Assembly (NCBI GenBank): GCA_016618085.1
Contig: JABLTG010000071.1
Span: forward strand, 1 to 64,000
Direction of reading: 5' to 3'
Source of the DNA: Neovahlkampfia damariscottae
Taxonomy: Eukaryota; Heterolobosea; Selenaionea; Neovahlkampfiida; Neovahlkampfiidae
Length of the DNA stretch: 64,000 nucleotides
In this document: positions 1 to 9,168 of the stretch, in pieces
Numbering within the stretch: position 1 is the first letter of the stretch
Layout of the letters: each line of letters opens with the position of its first letter
Made by a program: the position numbers and the translations under genes
The notes under the pieces: generated by a model
Told to the model about the DNA's origin: nothing
Database searches by the model: none
Seen by the model: the letters and a program-made list of their open reading frames with translations, nothing else

Positions 1-44
1 TGAAAAAATTACCACCATTAATAAGAGAATGTGCAACTTTTTTT

Positions 45-263
45 ATGATGTTTAAAACAACTGGAAAAGATACAACAGATGCAATACAAGAAAATTTCAT
101 GCAAGAAAAAACAAAAAAAGAAGTAGTAAAATTTATTGATCAAAATTTACCTTCAATTGAGGCCAGAAATTTTATATTAGTTGAAAAGTTGGCATTAATA
201 GACGACAAGTATACAATTGACCGAGCACCAGCAAAATATAAGCCATTTAAAATAAAATATTAA
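45..263 (+). CDS. Hypothetical protein, 72 residues
   Basis: Not recognised. It is a small charged protein ending in a Lys/Tyr-rich tail. It is intronless and lies with other short ORFs that look virus-like. The reading frame may begin left of the first Met shown here, since the window edge is only 44 bases away. Confidence 0.3.
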   Translation: MMFKTTGKDTTDAIQENFMQEKTKKEVVKFIDQNLPSIEARNFILVEKLALIDDKYTIDRAPAKYKPFKIKY

Positions 264-296
264 CTGATGGAATTTTTTTAGATTATTAATGTATAA

Positions 297-485
297 ATGA
301 GTGGTGTTGAAATTGCTTTGCTAGTTATTTCAGGTATAAATTTAATAACTAGTTTCTTAAGTCCTTTAGTTGTTGCTGGTGCTTATGCAATCCAAAATAT
401 TAAAAATAGTAGCTGTTGTGGTTCGTCTGTTGAAATGCGGGACGATCCAGTTCCAATTGAACAACCTAAAAAAGAACCAAGTTAA
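297..485 (+). CDS. Small hydrophobic protein with Cys-Cys motif
   Basis: A 62-residue product with a hydrophobic N-terminal half (about residues 5-35, one or two membrane segments), then NSSCCGS and a short charged, Pro-containing tail. Small membrane proteins with a CC motif next to the membrane segment are common in Polinton-like and large DNA virus genomes. That resemblance is from memory and is not proof of origin. Confidence 0.35.
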   Translation: MSGVEIALLVISGINLITSFLSPLVVAGAYAIQNIKNSSCCGSSVEMRDDPVPIEQPKKEPS

Positions 486-668
486 GATGTAACTGATTGG
501 GAAACTTTTGATCAAAATGTGATGAACAAAATTAAAGAAAAAAGGAGAAGTCAAATAATTGAAGAAATTATGGGTGAGGCAGTACCACAGTTAAGAAACA
601 ATTAAACTTTTAATTCTCTTTCAAGATTTTGTTTACCAAAAGTAATTTATATAATAATTTCTTTAAAC

Positions 669-905
669 CTATTGTTTTTTAAATAGACAATTTTTTAAAT
701 CTTTTAAATTTGTTTTCAACCGTTTATTTTCCTCAATTAATTCTTCTTTTAAGTATTTCAAACCTTTAATTTGACTTTTTAAATTATAATTTTCCTTCTT
801 TAAATCAACATATTTTTGCAATAATTCTTTATACTTTGTTTGTAATTTTTCTAATGTTTTATCGTCTTCTTCTTTGTTATCTTCATAATTTTCTAAATAT
901 TTCAT
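669..905 (-). CDS. Short coiled-coil protein
   Basis: 78 residues, almost entirely Lys/Glu/Leu heptads from about residue 10 to 70, so a single coiled coil. No other domain is visible. It is intronless and part of the left-edge cluster of small ORFs. Function unknown. Confidence 0.35.
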   Translation of the reverse strand: MKYLENYEDNKEEDDKTLEKLQTKYKELLQKYVDLKKENYNLKSQIKGLKYLKEELIEENKRLKTNLKDLKNCLFKKQ

Positions 906-934
906 TTAATATAATATTAATTTATATTATATAT

Positions 935-1207
935 TTAATAATTAAATTTTGCATTAAAATAAAAGTCTTCATGTTTTGGTACTATGAAATGCATTCTTTC
1001 TTTGATCCAATAATATCCTGTTAATAAATCTACATCTAATTTATCAAAATCATTTATTTCAAATCGATAATAATCTTCCCTTTTTACTCTTTTATATTTA
1101 TCAATATTTATTTTATTCATTTCTAACCAATCTATAGCTTTTGTCAAAGTCCATTTGTTTTTATCGAAATTAATAGCATAAATTTTACTTCTTTTATAAT
1201 TCACCAT
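935..1207 (-). CDS. Hypothetical small protein, virus-like cluster
   Basis: About 90 residues from the Met in MVNYKRSKIYAI. It contains the segment KWTLTKAIDWLEMNKI followed by a basic stretch and YYRFEI. That W-T-L...A..WL...YYRF pattern recalls small uncharacterised phage and large-virus proteins, but I cannot name a family. It is almost contiguous with the next ORF upstream on the same strand (9 bases apart), a compact arrangement. Confidence 0.35.
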   Translation of the reverse strand: MVNYKRSKIYAINFDKNKWTLTKAIDWLEMNKINIDKYKRVKREDYYRFEINDFDKLDVDLLTGYYWIKERMHFIVPKHEDFYFNAKFNY

Positions 1208-1215
1208 TTTATATA

Positions 1216-1464
1216 TTACCATGATATTTTTTGTTTCAATATTTCATTAATCCATTCTAAAATACTATCATGTGATCCAGAGCCAATGATGCTATTATCA
1301 AATAATTCATCTACAAATACTTTGAATAATTCTTTTTTGTCGTTGATTTCTTCCAAATGTTTGATCTTTTCTTCTAATTTATGAATTACAATTGATTTTA
1401 AAGCTGTATTTTCTTTTAAACTATTAATATATTCATGGACATTTACAGTTTGTTCTTCTGACAT
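1216..1464 (-). CDS. Hypothetical coiled-coil-containing protein
   Basis: 82 residues. The middle (about residues 10-45) is a Lys/Glu helix and the end is a Trp-containing amphipathic segment. Intronless, and head-to-tail with the neighbouring small ORF at 935-1207. No recognised domain. Confidence 0.35.
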   Translation of the reverse strand: MSEEQTVNVHEYINSLKENTALKSIVIHKLEEKIKHLEEINDKKELFKVFVDELFDNSIIGSGSHDSILEWINEILKQKISW

Positions 1465-1730
1465 TTTATAATATGATTTATATTATTTTTTTATTTTTTT
1501 CTTCAATTTCCACAAAATCTTCCAATCGAAACCATGACATTTAATTTTTCTGTTCAGTTTCTGTTTGAATTAATTCTCCGTTCTCGTTTTAAACAATTTT
1601 ATTTTTAAATATAAATTCATTCATAAATAAAAATGCTAACATTTAGAAGGTTAATTAAAGCTTTGAGTTATGTTTGGTTCAAAATATAAAATTATCACAT
1701 GAGTTACTTTCCAGTATGAAAAATCAAGTT

Positions 1731-2233
1731 TTATTGATATTGATGAAGTTGCTGAAATAATCTCTCCTCACTTATGTCTGGCCTATTTACTTCACTATCA
1801 GAAAAAGGGCCGACAGTCTCAACAAATTCTTTAAGTTTCTCACGTTCAATTTTAATTAGTTCATCCAAGCCAAAATCCCATAATTTGCTTTCTTTGTTGT
1901 CATCTGAAACAAATTGGATCACACGAAATGTCTTCAGCAAAGACTTGTTTTTATAAATATTACCTGTTCCATAGCAGTTTCGTGCTCCAAAGGTTGAAAT
2001 TTTACAAACATAAGAATCATTTTTATCGTCATCGCCTGTGCTCAATATCATCGAGGTTTTACTGACGCTTCTAATTTGGAAAGTAATTTCACCGTACATG
2101 TAAGAGTTGCCCCTTTTTTTCAAGAAAAATTCTTCTTTGCCACTTTTGTAAGTGATGCTTATAGTTGAGTTCAAGTCAATTTTGATTGGATGTACTTGTC
2201 CACCAATCAAAATGGTTTCTAAGAGGATTTTTG
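1731..2233 (-). pseudogene. 5'-truncated paralogue of the adjacent acyltransferase-like gene
   Basis: The reading frame runs 1731 to beyond 2233 but has no convincing start codon and no N-terminal catalytic half. What remains resembles the second half of the plus-strand neighbour: GGQVHPIKIDLNSTISIT here against GGFHTQQLLTPDNSTIISIR there, followed in both by a stretch with Ser/Lys and an aromatic beta-strand. The likeness starts almost at the point where the two genes abut head to head. I read it as an inverted, truncated copy. It could still be expressed as a fragment. Confidence 0.45.
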
Positions 2234-2264
2234 ATTGGATGAACAAGTTTCCGAAATACCCGTA

Positions 2265-2960
2265 ATGAAGAGAAAAGCTTACGAAGGTACTGGCGAGGAT
2301 TTGGCGTATTTCATGACGCACACTCTTCAGCAGATCTTACCAGTAATTTTTCAAGATGAAATCACATATTGCAAACAAGTTATTGACAGTTTGGAAGAAA
2401 CAAATGATATAGATAAGTCTTGCGAAGATATGGAAAAATATGTCGAAGAGAAATTGGAAAAAGATGAAACTGGAGACTGTTTTGTCATGTGTTCTGCAGT
2501 TTTGAAAAATTTAAAGATTGAAGCTGAAAAGCGAATTTCTGGAAGTGGCGACATAACAAAACAAACAACCACTTTTGACAAAGATATATTTTATCTTTGT
2601 CACAGTCAAATTAAAGATTCATCAGAAGACCATGTTGCTATCTGTGCTAGGTTCAAGAATCCTAAATACAAAGGTGATGAAGGTTACGTGCTTTTGGATG
2701 TTGGGCTTTTTGTTTCAAGAGCACAAATAATCAGAATCAACAAGTTCGAAGAATCGTTTCTCGGTGGATTTCATACTCAGCAACTTTTGACACCAGACAA
2801 TTCAACAATTATTTCAATCAGAACAAATCAACAAAACGAGTCAAAAATATCTTTCTATTACCCAGAAAAAGTTCTTGATACAGGAGATTGTATAAAATTG
2901 ATGAAAAAAGGAATAAGAACACAAAAAACATTTAAATTTAAAAGTCAATCCAAAAAATGA
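2265..2960 (+). CDS. Cysteine acyltransferase/transglutaminase-like protein
   Basis: About 231 residues. The start is placed at the ATG of MKRKAYEGTGED because a TGATTGG box lies 26 nt upstream. A plausible Cys-His-Asp triad in arylamine N-acetyltransferase (NAT) or transglutaminase style is visible: Cys in TGDCFVMC, His in SEDHVAICARF, Asp in YVLLDVGLF, in the order these families use. Substrate unknown. A further ORF at 2974-3210 in another frame probably belongs to the C-terminus, but I find no canonical intron joining them. The inverted neighbour at 1731-2233 looks like a truncated copy. Family assignment is by motif only. Confidence 0.5.
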   Translation: MKRKAYEGTGEDLAYFMTHTLQQILPVIFQDEITYCKQVIDSLEETNDIDKSCEDMEKYVEEKLEKDETGDCFVMCSAVLKNLKIEAEKRISGSGDITKQTTTFDKDIFYLCHSQIKDSSEDHVAICARFKNPKYKGDEGYVLLDVGLFVSRAQIIRINKFEESFLGGFHTQQLLTPDNSTIISIRTNQQNESKISFYYPEKVLDTGDCIKLMKKGIRTQKTFKFKSQSKK

Positions 2961-2973
2961 TACAATCTTAAAT

Positions 2974-3210
2974 ATGGTGATTAAGTTTGAAAAAGTTGAA
3001 AAAAATAGTGATGATGATTGGATTTGTCTTGTTTCCCACAAAAAAATCAAACTAATTGTTTATGACAATAAAATTACTGATTCCAAAGCAAAGCCAATAG
3101 ATTCCAATTCAAAAGATTTGGTTGAAATTGAAAAGTATTCAAGTATCCCATTTAATGATCTTCAGGATCTCCTAAAAAATTTAAAAAAATTTCATTATGA
3201 AAAACTATAA
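2974..3210 (+). CDS. Probable C-terminal part of the 2265 gene
   Basis: A 78-residue frame starting 14 nt after the stop of the upstream ORF. It reads as a beta-rich, charged domain (KKIKLIVYDNKIT, then a helical Leu-rich end), which is what the truncated minus-strand copy also carries at its C-terminus. Either an unrecognised splice or an indel separates it from the upstream frame, or it is a separate fragment. Confidence 0.35.
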   Translation: MVIKFEKVEKNSDDDWICLVSHKKIKLIVYDNKITDSKAKPIDSNSKDLVEIEKYSSIPFNDLQDLLKNLKKFHYEKL

Positions 3211-3239
3211 AAGGGTTTGATGAAAAATTAATAAAAAGA

Positions 3240-4057
3240 TTATTTCATTGCTTTCATATAGTTGTTTGTCCAATATTCAGTCTTGCTTTTATTGACCCCA
3301 AATTTATTTTTCAATTTGCACTTAAATAAACGATAAATTTTCTTACCATTTTGTTCCAAATCCAAGACTATTTTTTCCCTTCAAATATCTCAAGTGATTT
3401 AAAATAAGAGCTTGATGAGGCACGAAGAGGTAATTTCATCTTTGTATTCTGTATCTCCGCAAAAAATCACTTGTAGCCCTCTTGTAAATTCATTATAAAG
3501 CCATTTGGATGGAATTTTAACCATCTAACAGCCAGTATCTCCTTGAAAATGCTCTTGGCATCCCCTCTTGTAATCCGAAAAGTGATTTTGGAAATAAAAA
3601 CTTTAAAATTGAATATGATGATTGTAAAGCGTGTAGGTAGAAAATAATTCAATCAGAGGCTTTTAATTTTTTTGACATTTTTTTGTTTTTTTTACCGAGT
3701 TGAGAGCTTTGGGAGAGGAAATATAATTTTGTATTTGGTGTATCTTGACGAAAATGGATTTTAAAGCGTCCGGAAAAAGTACGGTTTTTTGTGGAAACGG
3801 TAAATTTAAGTCGCTGGAGGCTTCACCGGTGTAAATTATGGGCTAGAGCTTTGGGCCTTACCACCTACTTACTTAGTATCAAATATCAAAGATTGAATGA
3901 CTTGATCGTTGACTTCTCCTTTGTAGTTTCTAAATCCCGGTGTTTGAGCCAATTTGGATAAATCTTTATTTGCTTCGTATCTTTTCAAGATGATTATTTT
4001 TTAGGGATCGATTGCTTTCTTTTGGATATTTAGTTTTAAAAATAAATCAAATTTCCG
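3240..4057. other. Long intergenic stretch with a GC-richer block
   Basis: No gene is supported here. The short minus-strand frame at 3467-3652 has no domain and no promoter box. Bases about 3690-3870 are noticeably richer in G and C than the surroundings and contain the 11-mer AGAGCTTTGGG twice, at 3703-3713 and 3845-3855. The rest is AT-rich. It could hold a structured RNA or an old repeat, but I see no known RNA signature. Confidence 0.5.
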
Positions 4058-4062
4058 ATTGG
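4058..4062 (+). promoter_or_regulatory. CCAAT box (as CGATTGGTC), F-box/WD40 gene
   Basis: ATTGG pentamer, reverse complement CCAAT, 25 nt upstream of the ATG at 4088. One member of the window-wide series. Confidence 0.55.
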
Positions 4063-4087
4063 TCAAAACTCCGAAGCAAAAAAATCA

Positions 4088-6315
4088 ATGTCTTCAACCT
4101 CACACCACACCATCAACGATTTATTCGATGAAATCACGAAATACACTCAAAACCCCACAAAAAGTGATTTAAACAAGTTGTTAGTTGATTGTCATCATTT
4201 CATTCACTCAAAAGGAATTCAACACTCCGACACACAAAAATTAGCAACAAAATTAGCAACGTTAGATACTCAATTAATCTCAAAAAAACAAATAAATTCA
4301 CTTTTTGATGCTGAGTCAGAAGATATCCTTTCACTTCACTTCAAACAACAACGAACAACAAAACAGCAAAAAGAAGAATATAAAAAGATGATTAAACAAA
4401 AAGCTAAAAGTATAATGTTAATTGAGAATCAATATTTAGATTCAATTGATCCTTTAGAAACACCAATTACACCTTCATCACCAAGATTTTCCTTGTACTA
4501 TGATTTTGTCTACATACCAGAATTAGTTTCTTATATATTTCAATTTTTAGATACTCGTCCACAATGTAAAATGAAAAGAGTTTGTCAGTTATGGTCAAAA
4601 ATAGCAGATGATGAATTACTTTGGAAAATGAAATTCATTGACTCTTATACGATTTATGAAGGTACCTTTTGATATTTTGTGTATTAAATCGATTTATCAG
4701 GTGATAATAACTATAATAAAGAATCTTCAATCATTGAATTCAAAAAAAAAGAAGAAAAAAAAAAGAAAAAAGTTGACCAACAAGATGCTCAATTTAAAAA
4801 TTGGAAAGACTTATGTGTAATGTCAGATGAAAATGAAAAAAGACATTTTAAGAATCAAAAACCAATTATACTCAACTCATTCTCAAATGATAAAAATGAT
4901 TCATATGATCATTACAATCGTCTGTTCTGTTGTAGATTTTCCCAAGATGGAAATTATTTAATCTCCGGAGGGCAATCATCAACAGTTCAAGTTCTAAAAA
5001 CAACCGATTTAATGAAAAATTCAATTGAAGAATATGATTCTGATGATGATGAAGAAGAAGAAGAAATTTCAAGTCATAGAACTTTACTTGAATTTCTTCA
5101 AGGAAGAATTCGTTTAAGCAATCTTCCAAAAGATAAAAGACCAAAAGAGAAAATTAAAATTCATTCAAAAATACCTGCAAATGATGTTGGTTGGTCTGTT
5201 TTGGATGTTGACATTTCAAAAGACAACAAATTTGTTACATATTCAACTTGGAAAAACTATGTTCCTTTAATTCCGATGAATAACCCAAAAAAAAGAACGG
5301 AGATTTTATTAACAGGTAAACTTATTTATATTAATTTTTCTACAAAGAAGATGATGATGAATATAGATTTTGTGTGTTTTCTGTTAGGTTTTCACCATCA
5401 GGTAAAGAAATGTTGGCTGGTTGTTCAGATGGTACTTTGTATATTTCTGATGTTGAATCACAGCAATGTGTTGCAAAATGTCTTTCATCAAATAATGATT
5501 TGAACTCTGTTTCATTTGGTGGTGATGGCTATGATGATGTTTTATTCACTGGTGGAGATGATTGCATTTGTAAAATTTGGGATAGAAGATTATTGGATCA
5601 AGGATCAAAAAATAAACCAATTGGTGTTTTGATTGGTCATAAATATGGAATTACGTCTGTTGGATCAAAAGGTGATGGAATTACTTATATTTCATCATCA
5701 AAAGATCAATGTATTAAACTTTGGGATATTAGAAAACTTTCTGGTACAGATTCTGGAATTTTGAAATTAAAATCAGTTCAAGATTCATTAAATCCATTAC
5801 ATTGGGATTACAGATATCCAGAGGTTTTACCTAAAGATAAATTAGTTCAAAAGAATCCTTATGATAAATCAATTATGACTTATGCAGGTCATCATCAAGT
5901 ATTTAAGACTTTAATACGTTGTGACTTTTCACCTGCATATTCAACAGGTCAAAAATATATCTACACTGGTTCAAGTGATGGAAATGTTGTTTTGTATAAT
6001 ACACTTACCGGAAAATTAGAACAAAAAGTTACAGCTTCAACAAACTTAATTCGTGAAGTTACTTGGCATCCATTTCTCCCAATTTTAATTTCAGCTTCAT
6101 GGGATACTAAATTATCCGCAATTTCATACAAAGGTGAAAATGACTCAATTTCATTCATCCAATCATATGTTGATGATGATGACCAATTAATGCAAGAGAA
6201 CGAACCAGAATACTATGAAGAAGATGATTATGAAGAACATGAAGAAGAAGCGATTTATGAAGATTATGAAGAAATAATGGACGATGAAGATATCGAATAT
6301 GTATTTGAAGAATAA
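4088..6315 (+). CDS. F-box protein fused to DCAF11/WDR23-type WD40 domain
   Basis: Three exons (4088-4661, 4701-5315, 5348-6315; introns of 39 and 32 nt, both needed to keep the frame) give about 718 residues. Residues about 144-185 form an F-box (IPELVSYIFQFLDT, then KRVCQLWSKIADDELLWK), followed by a Lys-rich linker. The remainder matches DCAF11/WDR23: GGDDCICKIWDRR, SSSKDQCIKLWDIRKLS, the WDYRYPEV insert and GHHQVFKTLIRCDFSPAYST, ending in an acidic tail. DCAF11 normally recruits substrates to CUL4-DDB1 and has no F-box. Here the same receptor domain would be presented through SKP1-CUL1. The exon 1/2 junction GAAG|GT keeps one open frame through the internal Met at 4820. The gene ends 5 bp from its convergent neighbour. 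Confidence 0.82.
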
Positions 6316-6320
6316 AGATT

Positions 6321-7858
6321 TTAATTCAGTGAAATTTTAAACTCAGAATGATCAATTTTATAACCATTAAATTTTTCAATTGCTTTTTTTGCATCTTTGC
6401 TGTTGTGAAATGAAATATATCCCTCATTATGTTTTCTGTCAATTCGAACTGAATCCACTTCAAAAACATGTTCAAATATTTCAGAGAGTTCATCTGTATC
6501 CAAAGAAGCAGGAATTCCAGAAATTTTGATTTTTTTGGAAGAAGTTTCAAGATTGATTGTAGTTGAATGAAATATTCCAATTTGATCATTATGAGGTTTG
6601 AAATCTCTTCTTGATTCTTTTGAAAAATTATTTTGGCGAAGACGAGGATGATCCCATTTTTCCAAAGATGATCCACCATCGTGTTTCACATCATATCTAT
6701 AACTCTTTCTAGCATTGAAATATTGTTGATTTTTTCCCTTTGAAAAGTTGTTTGTATCCTTCCTTTTATGGTATTCATTTGATTTTTGACTCAAATGATA
6801 TTTTGGATCCCTTCGATTTCTGTATTGATCTGTTTTTTGATTGAATGGATTTTCAGAGTGTGATATTTTTGATTGAGTTTTATCAGAAACTGAAACACTT
6901 TCATATTGTTTTTCAGGAACTTTTGGTTGTTTCTCTGCAGTTTTTTCATTATCATTAAAAGAAATTTCATTCATTTCATCAGAAAATTCTTCTGATGTTT
7001 TTTCTTTTGTAACATGTTGCGCAACTGTTTCCTTTTCATTATTTTGTTCATTTTTATCTGTTAACAATGAAATGGAGGTGATAGGAATATCTTCATGCCA
7101 AATTTCTTTTTCTGATTGTTTTTCAACCCTCAAAGATCTTGATGAGTTCTTTTTGTAATTTCTTGAAAAAGATCTTCTTACAGGTTTTTCTTTTTCCAAA
7201 ACTGGAAAATCATCTTTATTTTTACCCCAGTTACCAAAATCTGCTTCTGAATCATTCATCACATCACCTTCTTTGGCTTTATCATTCTTCACACTGCAAT
7301 CTTTCTTGATAACATTTGTATTTTCAACTGTAGATTCAATGATGTTTTTGTTGACCGTTTTCAATTGAGATTGTTCGGTTGATAGCTCAACTTTTTGCTT
7401 TGCCCAATTTCCAAGTGGTTCTTTCTCCTCCTTATTTGTTTGAATCAAGTTCGAACCCCAGTTTCCAAAATCTTCATTTTGAATAATATCACTTGGATCA
7501 GGTGATTGATTCCAAGTTCCAAAATCTTCATTTTTTTCATTATTTTCTTGTGAACTTTTTCTTGGAATCTCAATTTCTCTCACTAACGATTCAATGCTAT
7601 TTTTAGATTTATGTTTTTTCTGTGATTTATTTTCATCTTCCACTCTCTTTCTTTTCGGATTTCTCTCACGAATAAAAAATCCATCTTTATCCAAAGGCTT
7701 AATTCCATAAGGATAATCTTCCAATTCTTTGATTACTTTCAATGCGTCTTTTTTATTTCCAAATGTCAAAGTAAAATTCCCTTGATTCTTTGATTTGATT
7801 TTAAACTCAACTCCAAAACTATCTGGAAAGAATTTAATCAAATAAGGTAATACTGAAA
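6321..7858 (-). CDS. RRM protein, C-terminal half of a NYN/RRM gene
   Basis: Reads as an RRM-like fold at the start (VEFKIKSKNQGNFTLTFGN, then DALKVIKELEDYPYGIKPL), a long low-complexity middle with repeated DFGNWG-type motifs (at least four), and a canonical C-terminal RRM (SKKIKISGIPASLDTDEL, VDSVRIDRKHNEGYISF). The frame has no ATG near its beginning, and its first residues are already domain, so it almost surely continues from the ORF immediately upstream on the same strand. The junction needs a one-base shift or a non-canonical intron ending at ATTTTCAG. Likely an RNA-binding protein. The FGNW repeats may be interaction motifs. Confidence 0.6.
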
Positions 7859-9042
7859 ATTATTTTCATTTTTTGTTCTTTTGTTTGTTTTTCTGGATCA
7901 ATAACATCAAATGAATGGAAATCATGAGGAATGTGATACTCAAGATCTGAAATTTTGATCATTTCATCATCATCATCCAAAATCACTTTTTTTTTTATAC
8001 TTGATTCAATTATTTTTGCCTCTTTCTTTTTTTTCATTTTTTGTTCAATGAATTTATCAACATCAATCTTTAACCACTTTTCATAAGTAACTGAAGAATT
8101 TAAAGTCTTGTTGAGTAATGATGAAATGATGAATTCTAATCCTTTTCTGGAACTCCAATGATCTACATTTTGATCATTTAATTTCTTTAGTAAGGTTGGA
8201 TTTGATGTGATAAAAAGAATATTTTTCTTGTTGAAAGAATTGTTTTTCATTAAATGTTCAACATATTTGGTGATTAATTTATTCTCAACTTTGATGAATG
8301 AATCTTTGGTATTGGATAAATTGGATTCTTTTAGTATCAAAACTATATCTAAATGTTTTAATTTATCACGTTTTAAATATCCTAAAATGAGGTGAATCCA
8401 CTGTTTTACAGGTTCATTTTTTTTATCATTTGACATTAATTCTCTTAAATGAGATGATGATAATAATACATCATCTCCGTCAATATACAATGTGTTTATA
8501 TTCTCCGGTGTTGATTTTGTTTCTAATTCTTGTTTTTTTTTTATAAACTTTTTTTCAAAATTGTTTGGAATTTGTTTTATTGATTTTTGGACTGGACTGA
8601 TTATTTTCTGATCTTGAACTAATTTTTCAACTTTTTTTTCTTCAATAATTGGAGATCCTTCATTTTCTTCAGTAAAAGCTTCAAGTTCCATTGAAAGTGA
8701 ATTTTCTCGAATTTTTTTTTTAACAATTGGTGAAGGAGGTTGTGGTACAATCAAAGTTGCTTTTTTTTTTTCTCGTAATTCTTGACGAATTCTTTCCATT
8801 TCTGATTTCAAATCCTCTTCAAATTCTTTTATTAAACGTAAAGAGATAATTTCATCTTCGTCAACCCATGCATTATAACCACCATCCCATTCTACGCAAT
8901 ATTCAATTTTTGGTTTTGGTTCAGGTTTCTGCTGTTTTAGAAATAGTTTTAAAAAGTACAGTTATATATTGTTTTGCTATGATTCTTGGATTCATTAAAT
9001 TTACAAATTTTCTTCGTGGTTGATGTTGGTATCCATCAAACA
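7834..9042 (-). CDS. Tudor/chromo-like plus NYN/PIN-like ribonuclease domain, N-terminal half
   Basis: The start is set at the ATG at 9042 (MFDGYQHQPRRKFVNL), 20 nt downstream of a CCAATCA box. A 28-nt intron (GTACTT...AAACAG) joins it to the long exon. Domains: a small chromo/Tudor-like strand set (IEYCVEWDGGYNAWVDED), a Lys/Glu helix, then a possible NYN/PIN-like Rossmann nuclease domain (NTLYIDGDDVLLSSS with the acidic DGDD, later NILFITSNPTLLKKLNDQNV). NYN plus RRM is a combination known from RNA-degrading proteins such as MARF1. Homology here is inferred from motifs. It continues in all likelihood into the RRM ORF at 6321-7858. Confidence 0.5.
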
Positions 9043-9160
9043 TTTTTGGAGGAATGCAAAATGATTGGATAAAAAAATTCTGGCTTAGCAATATTATAGT
9101 TGAATTTCGAATTGTATTGAAATGTAGATTTAACAAAATATGATTTTTTGATATGATTTG

Positions 9161-9165
9161 ATTGG
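9161..9165 (+). promoter_or_regulatory. CCAAT box (TGATTGGTTA) 3 nt before SET-MYND start
   Basis: TGATTGGTTA runs directly into the ATG at 9169. Such closeness implies a near-zero leader, or a box that is transcribed. The divergent gene has its own box at 9063-9067. Confidence 0.5.
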
Positions 9166-9168
9166 TTA

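Larger units (their letters stand above)
1..1500. mobile_element. Possible remnant of a virus-like element (window edge)
   Basis: A run of short, intronless ORFs on both strands with none of the CCAAT-plus-mini-intron gene style seen everywhere else in the window. One ORF is a small membrane protein with a Cys-Cys motif just after its hydrophobic stretch, a type I associate with Polinton/virophage/giant-virus small proteins. Another begins with a compact basic domain rich in Tyr and Lys. I see no capsid, ATPase, polymerase or integrase gene here, and the element probably continues left of the window. Family, age and completeness cannot be judged, so treat it as a fossil candidate only. Confidence 0.3.

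Noticed and set aside
3467-3652. Minus-strand 61-residue ORF in the intergenic block
   Set aside because: No domain, no promoter box, and low-complexity composition.
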